DNA of 64,000 bases from positions 1 to 64,000 of the forward strand of contig JALUWX010000021.1 of assembly GCA_027019265.1 (NCBI GenBank), given 5' to 3'. Origin of the DNA: Phycisphaerales bacterium (GTDB lineage: Bacteria > Planctomycetota > Phycisphaerae > Phycisphaerales > UBA1924). This document shows, in pieces, positions 40,298-48,804 of the stretch. The notes under the pieces were generated by a model, which did not search any database, was not told the DNA's origin, and saw only the letters and a program-made list of their open reading frames with translations. Position 1 is the stretch's first letter, and every line of letters begins with the position of its first letter. A program made the position numbers and the translations under genes.

Positions 40298-41746
40298 TTG
40301 GCCAGTATCCTGCTCATCGAGGACGACGAGACGCTGCGACTGACGATCGGGCGTGCGTTGTCTCGGAGTTCGCACGACGTGGTTGGGGTGGAATCGATCG
40401 ACGAAGCGCGGTCGAGGTTCTCCACGATGTCGTGCGATCTCGTGATCACGGACGTTCATCTCGGAGAAGACTCCGGGATCGACTTCGTCGAGGAGCTCCG
40501 TTCCCAGGGGTTCGACGGCGGGATCATCGTGATGACGGCGTACGCGACGGTCGATGATGCGGTCCGCGCGATGAAACTCGGCGCTGACGATTATCTCCAG
40601 AAACCCGTCCGGCTCGATGAGTTGATGCTCCTGACGGATCGATTGCTTGAGCGCCGGCGCGAATCGAAGCAGCTCCGTTTGTATCAGCGGCTCGAGCGGA
40701 CCCGCTCGTCGATGGAGCGCCCGATCGGTTCGTCTGAGTCTTGGATCCGGACACTCGAACTCGCGGAACGTCTCGCGAAGATCCCGGTTGTCAATCGCGC
40801 CGAGGACCTCGGGAGCGACAGCGGGGGCGCGGTGACCACTGTGCTGATCACGGGGGAGACGGGCGCCGGGAAGGGAGTGCTCGCGCGTCACCTGCACAAC
40901 GCGAGCGCGGAATCGGATCGCCCGTTCGTTCACGTGAACTGCACGGCGCTCCCGTCCACCCTGATTGAATCCGAGCTGTTCGGGCATGTGAAGGGCGCAT
41001 TCACGGACGCGAAGGAAGCGCGTGAGGGGCTCTTCGAGATGGCCGACGGGGGGACGATTTTCCTCGACGAGATCGGTGATCTCCCGCTCGACCTCCAAGC
41101 GAAGCTGCTGACGGTGATCGAGCAGGGTCGGATCCGGCGCGTGGGATCGACGAAGGAGCACGCGATCCGTGTCCGTGTGTTGTGCGCGACGAATCACGAC
41201 CTCGATCAGAAGGTCAAGGACGGCGCATTCCGAGAAGATCTGCTGTACCGGATCAATGCGTTCACGATCACAATCCCGGCGCTGCGCGAACGCAAGGGCG
41301 ATGCGCTGCTGATCGCGGAGCACCTGATCGATCGTTTGTGCAGAGAATACGGGATCGAGGCGCTGGACCTGAGCGACGAGGCACGTCGGACCATCGGGTC
41401 GCACCCGTGGTCGGGGAACGTGCGCGAGCTCTTCAATGTCATGCAGCGCGCCGTGATGCTCTGCGATACGGGTGAGATCGGGGTTCGTGATCTCTCGCTT
41501 CGTCCGGATTAGGTCGCGGATTCGGAGTCGGGCACGGGGCCGGGGGGCGCGATCCGCTTTGACTTTGTCAACGGCCCGCACAGCGCGGACGAGATCGAGA
41601 AAATGCTCATGCTCCAGGCGCTCGAGCACACACGGGGGAACGTGTCGAAAGCGGCTCGCTTGATCGGGATGCAGCGCTCGAGTTTCCGGTACCGGATCGA
41701 TCGGTACGGGCTCGGGGCCGCCGTTCAGGAGATCGTGTCCCGATGA
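40298..41746 (+). pseudogene. sigma-54-dependent response regulator interrupted by an in-frame TAG (REC + AAA+ before 41510; Fis-type HTH after 41512)
   Basis: REC SILLIEDDETLRLTIG, AAA+ GETGAGKG...GAFTDA...; TAG at 41510-41512; same frame continues 77 codons encoding LEHTRGNVSKAARLIGMQRSSFRYRIDRYGL (Fis HTH) to TGA 41744-41746. Could be functional as a truncated protein (40298-41512). Start TTG 40298 is uncertain. Confidence 0.75.
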
Positions 41747-43182
41747 GAACCGCACAGATCATCATGCTCGGGTGCTGCGCCTCGATCGTCTGCGCGTCGG
41801 GTGGGAGCGGGTTCTGGTCCGACCCGATCGGGGACGCGCTGATCCGTCGGACGGATGTCGGGAACGATGCGCCCCTCCCCCCCGGGTTCGAGCCCATCGA
41901 TCTGATCTCTGTTGATGTGCAGGGGTGGATCCCGAACGATCCGGTGAACGACCCGTACACGGGGGTGGTGGAGAGCGAGAAGGCGGACATCGTTCGGATC
42001 GTCGTGACCCTCGATGGGCTCGTCGCGCCACCCGGCCCGTTGGCGATCGATGACTCTCCCTACGACCCGTATCGGTACGGGGCGCGCCCGATCTACGGCG
42101 CGATCGAGATCGACATCGATGACCAGAAGAACAGCGGCGGCGAGCTCATGCCGATCGCAAGGAATCGCTATCTCGCGAACGTCGGGCGTTTCGGGATGAG
42201 CCCTCAAGGGTCGATCTCCGAGCGGATCATCCGGAGCGCGGACGATGTCGATTCCAATATTTATACCCTCCCTCAGTTCGAGCGGACCGGGGGCGAGTTC
42301 GCGCTGACGTTGTGCGGGTGCTTCACCCCGACGATCGTGTCTCAGGGCGGGGACATGGACGACGACTTCGACCCGGGTGAGACCTGGATCGTGTCGGGAC
42401 GCTTCTTCGAGCGGTTCGTCTCATTTGCGCCCGAGTCCGGATTGTTCGGGGGGTCGGGGGACGGTCAGTTTGATCCCATCGTGGACCTCCGATTTGCTCA
42501 TGACACGATGAACGATCGGACGACGATCACGTTCGTGTTCCCCATCACCAACCAGGGGGCCGCGACGCTCACGGGAGAGACGTTCCAGAACATGGATTTC
42601 AGTCTCTTGAACCATACCTCGATCGAGGAAGCGCTCGATGACCTGATCCTCGGCGCGGACTTCACGATCGGGGCGCTCAACGTGCTCTGTGAGCAGTGGA
42701 AGGGTGAGGAGTTCGACGACTTCCAGAAACCCAGAGACTGGGGGATCAACGCGTTGATCGGGACCGCGCCGCTTGTCTCGGATCCGACCGCGCTCTTCGT
42801 CTGGACGGATACGGGGTTCAACGAGGTCTTCGCGGATCTCAACGACGACGATCTGAGCGATTCATTCGACGAAACAGCGCTCCTCGATCGGATCGCGCTC
42901 CTCGACGGCACGAGCGATGACGCTGATTCAACCGTCAACGGCGAAGTCGCGATCCCGGACTTTGGGTTTGCGTTCGATCTCGCGGATCTCGACGGGGATG
43001 GGATCATCACGCCGGATGACTTCCCGAACGTCTGTGCCGCGGACCTGACGGGAGACGGTGCGCTCGACTTCTTCGATCTGAGTGCGCTGCTTCAGGGTCA
43101 GGTCGATTGGAACGGCGACACCACGTTCGACTTCTTCGATATCAGCTCGTACCTGTCGGCGTTCGGTGCCGGGTGTCCGTGA
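41743..43182 (+). CDS. secreted protein of unknown function with GC-type dockerin tail
   Basis: Signal-like N-terminus; C-terminus CAADLTGDGALDFFDLSALLQGQVDWNGDTTFDFFDISSYLSAFGAGCP; ATGA overlap with extended regulator frame. Confidence 0.8.
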   Translation: MRTAQIIMLGCCASIVCASGGSGFWSDPIGDALIRRTDVGNDAPLPPGFEPIDLISVDVQGWIPNDPVNDPYTGVVESEKADIVRIVVTLDGLVAPPGPLAIDDSPYDPYRYGARPIYGAIEIDIDDQKNSGGELMPIARNRYLANVGRFGMSPQGSISERIIRSADDVDSNIYTLPQFERTGGEFALTLCGCFTPTIVSQGGDMDDDFDPGETWIVSGRFFERFVSFAPESGLFGGSGDGQFDPIVDLRFAHDTMNDRTTITFVFPITNQGAATLTGETFQNMDFSLLNHTSIEEALDDLILGADFTIGALNVLCEQWKGEEFDDFQKPRDWGINALIGTAPLVSDPTALFVWTDTGFNEVFADLNDDDLSDSFDETALLDRIALLDGTSDDADSTVNGEVAIPDFGFAFDLADLDGDGIITPDDFPNVCAADLTGDGALDFFDLSALLQGQVDWNGDTTFDFFDISSYLSAFGAGCP

Positions 43183-43209
43183 CTGCGCTGACCACGGTGT
43201 GAGCGGGGG

Positions 43210-43227
43210 CGGCCACAATATTGGCCA
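43210..43227. promoter_or_regulatory. inverted repeat GGCCA-N6-TGGCC, candidate activator site upstream of the sigma-54 promoter
   Basis: cGGCCACAATATTGGCCA about 95-110 bp upstream of the -24 element at 43319. Confidence 0.4.
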
Positions 43228-43318
43228 TTTGCGGAATCGTGCGCCGTTTCAACATCGAGCGATCGGTTCTGTATGTGCGGGATGATAAAATAGACATAGA
43301 TATCCGAAAATATTCGTT

Positions 43319-43334
43319 TGGCACGTGTCTTGCA
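43319..43334 (+). promoter_or_regulatory. sigma-54 (-24/-12) promoter
   Basis: TGGCACGTGTCTTGCA, matches TGGCAC-N5-TTGCA with GG-N10-GC spacing; 52 bp upstream of ATG 43386; preceded by an AT-rich stretch. Confidence 0.75.
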
Positions 43335-43385
43335 AATGTGCACACACCATGCGAGTCGGATGACTCGTTAAGAAAGGAACGCACC

Positions 43386-44600
43386 ATGAACACGCTCACA
43401 CACAGTTCACTCCTGACCGCTTCGCTTCTCATGCTCTGTTCGGGGGCGATCGCGCAGGTCCCAACCTACTCAGTCGAGGTCATCGAGACCTACACCGTAT
43501 CGACGAATATCCGTGGCGCGAGCAACGCGGGTCACGTGGTGGGTGATCAGATCATCGCGGGGGTCAGCCGGGCGTTTGTCGCGACCCTTGACGGCGGGTT
43601 GTCGCTGCTCCCCCTCCCCGAGGGTGGGATGTCGAGTGTCGCGATGGACGTCAACGACAGCGGTGTGATCGTGGGTGCTGTTCACGGGAGCGGGTTCGTG
43701 TTCGACGGCGGACAGCCCGCGATCTGGACACCCGACGGCAACGGTGGGTACGAGGTCCATATCCCCGAGCAGTTCACGAGCCAGCCCAGCCCTCTGGGTG
43801 AACTCGCGATCACGGGGGGGATGGCGACGGCGATCAACAACAACGGAACCGTCCTCGGGTGGTCACGCTATCAGGGTTTCAGCGGTGGTCCCACCACCAT
43901 GTTCTCGATCAACGACGCGCCCGTGAACCTGAGCATGCTCGGGTTCCAAGCGACGGTTGAGGATCTGAACGACAACGGCTTCGCCGTCGGCGGGAATCTC
44001 GTGTTCGATCTCAACACGAACACGGCGACGGATATCGGGGTCCCCGACCCTATCGGGAGCGTGGGGTTCACCCATGTGCTGGGGTACGCGATCAACGACA
44101 GCAACCAGGTTGTCGCGGCGGCTCATGTCGCGACTTCGACGAACAACCAATGGCTGACCTACATCTACGACGGCGCGTGGGCGCCGATCCAGCCCGGGCT
44201 TGTCGCGACCCGTTTCGTGGGTCTGCTCTACGACAACAACAACCTGGGAGATGTCTCCGCGTGGGGCGGGGTCTCGTTCGCGGCGGAGGGTGAGTGGTAC
44301 GGCTCCTACGACCTGCTGCTCGAGCCCGATGACCAGAACTGGGATACCGCGATTGGGTACATCGCGGATGATCGCCGGGTCTACACCTGGGCGCGCGACC
44401 TCAACACGGACACGTACGCGATCGTCGTGCTCGTCCCCGATGTCTCACCGTGCACCGCGGATCTCAACCTCGACGGCGCGGCGGACTTCTTCGACATCTC
44501 AGAGCTGCTCATGTCGAGCGTGGACTACAACGGCGACACGTCGTTCGACTTCTTCGATATCAGCGCGTTCCTCCAGGATCTCGGCGCCGGGTGCCCGTGA
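43386..44600 (+). CDS. secreted HAF-repeat-like protein with GC-type dockerin tail
   Basis: Signal peptide MNTLTHSSLLTASLLMLCSGAIAQ; IRGASNAGHVVGDQI, VNDSGVIVGAVHGSG, INDSNQVVAAAH; C-terminus ADLNLDGAADFFDISELLMSSVDYNGDTSFDFFDISAFLQDLGAGCP. Confidence 0.83.
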   Translation: MNTLTHSSLLTASLLMLCSGAIAQVPTYSVEVIETYTVSTNIRGASNAGHVVGDQIIAGVSRAFVATLDGGLSLLPLPEGGMSSVAMDVNDSGVIVGAVHGSGFVFDGGQPAIWTPDGNGGYEVHIPEQFTSQPSPLGELAITGGMATAINNNGTVLGWSRYQGFSGGPTTMFSINDAPVNLSMLGFQATVEDLNDNGFAVGGNLVFDLNTNTATDIGVPDPIGSVGFTHVLGYAINDSNQVVAAAHVATSTNNQWLTYIYDGAWAPIQPGLVATRFVGLLYDNNNLGDVSAWGGVSFAAEGEWYGSYDLLLEPDDQNWDTAIGYIADDRRVYTWARDLNTDTYAIVVLVPDVSPCTADLNLDGAADFFDISELLMSSVDYNGDTSFDFFDISAFLQDLGAGCP

Positions 44601-44674
44601 TCTCGTTTCCAATCTCGTGGGGATTCCTTCGCGGATCCCGTTCAATACACACTTTTGATCCAAGGAAAGTAAAC

Positions 44675-46051
44675 ATGAACACCTTCACGACTTCACAATC
44701 TCGTCTCGCGGCGTGTGTCGGGGCACTCGGGATCGCCATCGCGGCCGGGGGCGCTTCGGCGCAGTCCATCAACGAGAGCATGAGGATCCAGGCCTTCGAC
44801 GGGAACGCCGACGACGAGTTCGGATACGCGATCGATATGGAGAACGGGATCATCGCCGTCGGTGCACGCAACGATGACGACAACGGCGCGGACTCGGGAT
44901 CCGTGTATCTCATCAACGCCGAAACCGGGGCGCAGATCACGAAGCTCCTTCCGAGCGACGGCGCAGCCGGGGACCAGTTCGGGTTCTCCGTCGCGATGAA
45001 GGACGGGATCGTCGTCGTGGGCGCTCCGGGCGATGTCCACAACGGGATCTCGTCGGGTTCCGCGTATCTCTTCGATGTATCCTCGGGGGCGCAGCTCGGG
45101 AAGATCGTCCCCAACGACCCTGAATCCGGTGACGAGTTCGGGAACTCGATCGCGATCGACGGCGGGATCGTCGCTGTCGGCGCGTGGCGCGCGGATGATC
45201 TGGGGGACGGATCCGGGGCCGCGTACTTGTTCGATGCATCGAGCGGGGCGCAACTCGAGAAGCTGCTCCCGGAATCCGGGAACAACTACCAGACCTTCGG
45301 GGTCTCGATCGCGATCGACGATGGGCTCGTCGCTGTCGGGTCGCGAACCTATTTCGTCCTGGGCGATGGATTCACCTTCGCGAAGGTCCACCTTTTCGAC
45401 GCAACAACCGGCGATTTCACCCGGGTGCTCCATCCCGTGATCGAGAACTACAACGGGGACCAAGGCGGATCGTTCGCGGAATGCGTGGACATTGATCAGG
45501 GTCTCATCGCTGTCGGGGCGCCCCATCGCAGTGTCTTCTTCGACTTCTCCGGGGCCGCGTACGTCTTCGATGCTTCGAGCGGCGAAGAACTCTCGTTCAT
45601 CTTCCCGGACGATCGTCAGGACCGTGACCACTTCGGGTCTTCCGTCTCGATCGAGAACGGTACCGTCGCGATCGGCGCGTTTGAGGACGACGACGCCGCA
45701 TGGTCGGGTGGGTCCGCGTATCTCCATGACGCGCTCAGCGGGGATCAGATCGAGAAGCTTCTCCCGAGCGACGCCGAAGCGTTCTACATGTTCGGGTCGT
45801 CGATCGCGCTGGACAACGGGGTCGTTGCCGTGGGAGCGACCGGGTTCGGCGACAGCGACTTCGCCGGAGCTGTCTACGTCTTCGGGAGCTCGGACCACCA
45901 ATGCGAAACGGATATGAACCTGGACGGCTCGCTCGACTTCTTCGATGTCTCGATGTTCCTCCAAGACCGACCCGATTGGAACGGTGATACCTCGTTCGAC
46001 TTCTTCGATGTGAGCGGATTCCTGCAGGACATGAGCGCGGGCTGCCCGTAA
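44675..46051 (+). CDS. secreted FG-GAP repeat protein with GC-type dockerin tail
   Basis: Signal peptide; repeats DEFGYAIDMENGIIAVGARNDDDNGADSGSVYLINAETGAQI; C-terminus TDMNLDGSLDFFDVSMFLQDRPDWNGDTSFDFFDVSGFLQDMSAGCP. Confidence 0.87.
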   Translation: MNTFTTSQSRLAACVGALGIAIAAGGASAQSINESMRIQAFDGNADDEFGYAIDMENGIIAVGARNDDDNGADSGSVYLINAETGAQITKLLPSDGAAGDQFGFSVAMKDGIVVVGAPGDVHNGISSGSAYLFDVSSGAQLGKIVPNDPESGDEFGNSIAIDGGIVAVGAWRADDLGDGSGAAYLFDASSGAQLEKLLPESGNNYQTFGVSIAIDDGLVAVGSRTYFVLGDGFTFAKVHLFDATTGDFTRVLHPVIENYNGDQGGSFAECVDIDQGLIAVGAPHRSVFFDFSGAAYVFDASSGEELSFIFPDDRQDRDHFGSSVSIENGTVAIGAFEDDDAAWSGGSAYLHDALSGDQIEKLLPSDAEAFYMFGSSIALDNGVVAVGATGFGDSDFAGAVYVFGSSDHQCETDMNLDGSLDFFDVSMFLQDRPDWNGDTSFDFFDVSGFLQDMSAGCP

Positions 46052-46088
46052 TCGGTCCGGATCGGTTCTGAATCGTTCAACACACGAC

Positions 46089-46119
46089 AAGACCCGGCGA
46101 TCGGCCGGGTCTTTTTCTT
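46089..46119 (+). terminator. Rho-independent terminator after the FG-GAP dockerin gene
   Basis: AAGACCCGGC-GATCG-GCCGGGTCTT followed by TTTCTT. Confidence 0.9.
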
Positions 46120-46145
46120 AAGATCGATCGAGAATCGGATGGAAG

Positions 46146-46220
<75 letters not shown>

Positions 46221-46434
46221 ACAGGGCCGAGAGTCTAGCCCGGTTCGCTCCGGTTGTCATCCGTCACGGGGTCAATCTGTGACCCCGAGCCCGGCTCAAG
46301 GGCGGGGTTCATGGGGTCCCAGATCCGATCCCGGAAATCGGATGCTGAGAGCCGTTGAACCCGATAAAATGATACAGCAACGATCAGCTGTTGGTGTCCG
46401 GATCCTCCGGACCCGGGGTCGGAAGGAGTTCGGG

Positions 46435-47352
46435 ATGCGCGCGGATATCAGCTACAACAACATCATCGATGGCGACGAGTTTGCTCGAGCCCAGAAGGCC
46501 GCCGACGACTCCGCCGGGCTCGATCACACCCAGATCGACACGGAATCCTTTTACGTCACCCAGCACTACGAGCGCTACTCCGAGGAGAACCATCGGGTCT
46601 GGAAGACGATGTGGAACAAGCGATGGGATGTGCTCGAGACCCAGGCTTCAGAGACCTACCTCAAGGGTCTGAACGCGATCAACCTCGTCCCGGACCGGGT
46701 TCCGTTGCTCTGGGGTACGGCCCAGGATCCGTACGAGCCCGGACGGACGATCACGGGGATCAACGAGTACCTCCGTGACCTGACGGGGTGGTGCTCGCGC
46801 GGGGTCCCGGGATATCTGCCGGCGAAGGCGTTTTTCAGCTGTCTGAGCCGACGCGAGTTCCCCTCGACGATCGTGATCCGTCCCGAGGACAAGATGGACT
46901 ACCTCCCCGAGCCCGACATCTTCCACGATGTGTTCGGGCACGTCCCCCTCCACGCGGACCCCGTCTTCGCGGACTTCCTCCAGACGTACGGGAAAGCGGC
47001 GCTCCTCGCCGGACCCGAGCACGAGGAAGCGCTCGCGCGGCTCTTCTGGTTCACCGTCGAGTTCGGGCTCATCTCCGAGAGCGGGAACCTCAAGGTCTAC
47101 GGGTCCGGGACCATCTCCTCCCACGCGGAGTCCGAGTACGCGCTCAATGCGCCCGAAGGCACGGGGGGTCGGGACAACGGGCAGATCGAACGGCGCCCGT
47201 TCAACCTCGAGCGCGTGATCAACACCCCGTTCGAGATCGATCACTTCCAGGACATCGTCTACGTGCTCGATTCCTTCGAGCAGCTCCGTGACGCGATGAA
47301 CCAGTACGCCGACCGGGTCATGGAAGACGCTGAGTCGTCGGCGAACGTCTGA
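46435..47352 (+). CDS. phhA: phenylalanine 4-monooxygenase (aromatic amino acid hydroxylase)
   Basis: VPGYLPAKAFFSCLSRREFPSTIVIRPEDKMDYLPEPDIFHDVFGHVPLH, FWFTVEFGLI, YGSGTISSHAESEYAL. Confidence 0.93.
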   Translation: MRADISYNNIIDGDEFARAQKAADDSAGLDHTQIDTESFYVTQHYERYSEENHRVWKTMWNKRWDVLETQASETYLKGLNAINLVPDRVPLLWGTAQDPYEPGRTITGINEYLRDLTGWCSRGVPGYLPAKAFFSCLSRREFPSTIVIRPEDKMDYLPEPDIFHDVFGHVPLHADPVFADFLQTYGKAALLAGPEHEEALARLFWFTVEFGLISESGNLKVYGSGTISSHAESEYALNAPEGTGGRDNGQIERRPFNLERVINTPFEIDHFQDIVYVLDSFEQLRDAMNQYADRVMEDAESSANV

Positions 47353-47381
47353 GCCCGAACCACGGGCGGAAAGGCAGCATC

Positions 47382-47606
47382 ATGACACTCAATACGGGAA
47401 GCGCGGATCGGATCGTCAGGTTCCTGCTCGGCGCTGGCGCGATCGTGATCGCGATCCTCATGCTCGACGCGCTCAGCGCCAACGTGCTCGGGATCGTCGT
47501 CGGCGCGATCGGGCTCGTGCTGGTTCTGACGAGTTTCTGCGGCTACTGCCCGGCGTACACGCTCGTTGGGATCAACACCTGCAAGGTGAAGCCGCCGAAA
47601 GATTGA
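47382..47606 (+). CDS. small YgaP-like (DUF2892) membrane protein
   Basis: 74 aa; NTGSADRIVRFLLGAGAIVIAI...FCGYCPAYTLVGINTCK. Confidence 0.85.
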   Translation: MTLNTGSADRIVRFLLGAGAIVIAILMLDALSANVLGIVVGAIGLVLVLTSFCGYCPAYTLVGINTCKVKPPKD

Positions 47607-47624
47607 TCGGCGGATTCCACCCGA

Positions 47625-47870
47625 TCAGTGCCCCACACACCCGCACGACGGGCCGCACCCGCCGCCTATGGGGGGACCCTTGGGCGCGTCGCTCGTGTGC
47701 GTGATGGGCATGGAGATGACCTTCGCGATGGGCGCTTTGGGTGACGTGGAACCCAGGGCATGACCCGTGCGTTCGCACAGCGCGCCCCAGGTCGTCAGTG
47801 TTTCGGACATGGGGTGGGAGACTTCGAGGGTGATGTCGTTGTCGTCGCAGCGGTATTCGTAGATGGGCAC
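47625..47870 (-). CDS. FmdB-like zinc ribbon protein
   Basis: (V)PIYEYRCDDNDITLEVSHPM N-terminus; C-terminal GGGCGPSCGCVGH; GTG start. Confidence 0.65.
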   Translation of the reverse strand: MPIYEYRCDDNDITLEVSHPMSETLTTWGALCERTGHALGSTSPKAPIAKVISMPITHTSDAPKGPPIGGGCGPSCGCVGH

Positions 47871-48795
47871 TTGGTTTCTCCTACGATCGTTCGTGCGTGA
47901 ATCCGAGCTCCACGATCATATCTACCAACGCTCCGGGTCACTCGCGCTCGGGCGCGGGGAGCTTGTCGTGGGTCCCGGGGATGATTGTGCCGTCGTCCGG
48001 ACCCCGAATGGGGATCTGCTCGTGCTCACGGTGGATCAGCTCGTCGAGGGTCGGCACTACGAGCCCGGGACGGAGCTGGATCTGATCGCGCGGAAAGCGA
48101 TCGCGCGGTCCGTGTCGGATCTCGCCGCGATGGGGGCGCGTCCCGTGTGGTCGCTGGGGACGGGGTTGCTTGCTCCGGGGGATCCCGAAGCGGACGCGCT
48201 GTTCGATGCGATGCACCGATGGGCGAACCACTGGGGGTGTCCGCTGATCGGAGGGGACATCGCGGCGCACGGGGATCCGAGCCATCCGCGCACCATCACG
48301 GTGACGGCCGCTGGGATGATGGACATCGGGCACGAGCCCGTGCTGCGCTCGGGCGCGAAACCAGGGGACCAGCTGTACCTCACGGGACAGGTGGGGGGGA
48401 GCTTCGAGTCCGGGTGGCATCTGCGGTTCGAGCCCCGGATCGAGCACGGGCTGTGGGCGTCGTCGAAAGACTCGGGTGTCCACGCGATGATCGATCTGTC
48501 CGACGGTCTCGGTCGCGACGCGGATCGGATCGCGCGTGCATCGGGGGTCCGGATCGAGATCGATGCGGCGCGCCTCCCGATCAATCATCGTTGCAAAGAC
48601 TGGCGCGAAGCGTGCTCGAGCGGCGAGGACTACGAACTCCTGATCGCGATCGATCCGGGCGCGATGATCCCCAAGCTTGCACCGGAACTGATCGGGCCGA
48701 TCGGGGTGTGCGTGGAGTCCGGTGAGCCCGGCGCAGTGATCATCGATCCGCACGGGCGCGAGCACGCTGCGAAGGATCTCGGGTGGGATCACTGA
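47863..48795 (+). CDS. thiL: thiamine-monophosphate kinase
   Basis: VGPGDDCAVVRTPNGDLLVLTVDQLVEGRHY, ARSVSDLAAMGARP, GGDIAAH, MIDLSDGLGRDADRIARASGVRIEID; start may be GTG 47893, since ATG 47863 overlaps the divergent gene. Confidence 0.9.
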   Translation: MGTWFLLRSFVRESELHDHIYQRSGSLALGRGELVVGPGDDCAVVRTPNGDLLVLTVDQLVEGRHYEPGTELDLIARKAIARSVSDLAAMGARPVWSLGTGLLAPGDPEADALFDAMHRWANHWGCPLIGGDIAAHGDPSHPRTITVTAAGMMDIGHEPVLRSGAKPGDQLYLTGQVGGSFESGWHLRFEPRIEHGLWASSKDSGVHAMIDLSDGLGRDADRIARASGVRIEIDAARLPINHRCKDWREACSSGEDYELLIAIDPGAMIPKLAPELIGPIGVCVESGEPGAVIIDPHGREHAAKDLGWDH

Positions 48796-48804
48796 GCGTA
48801 TCGC

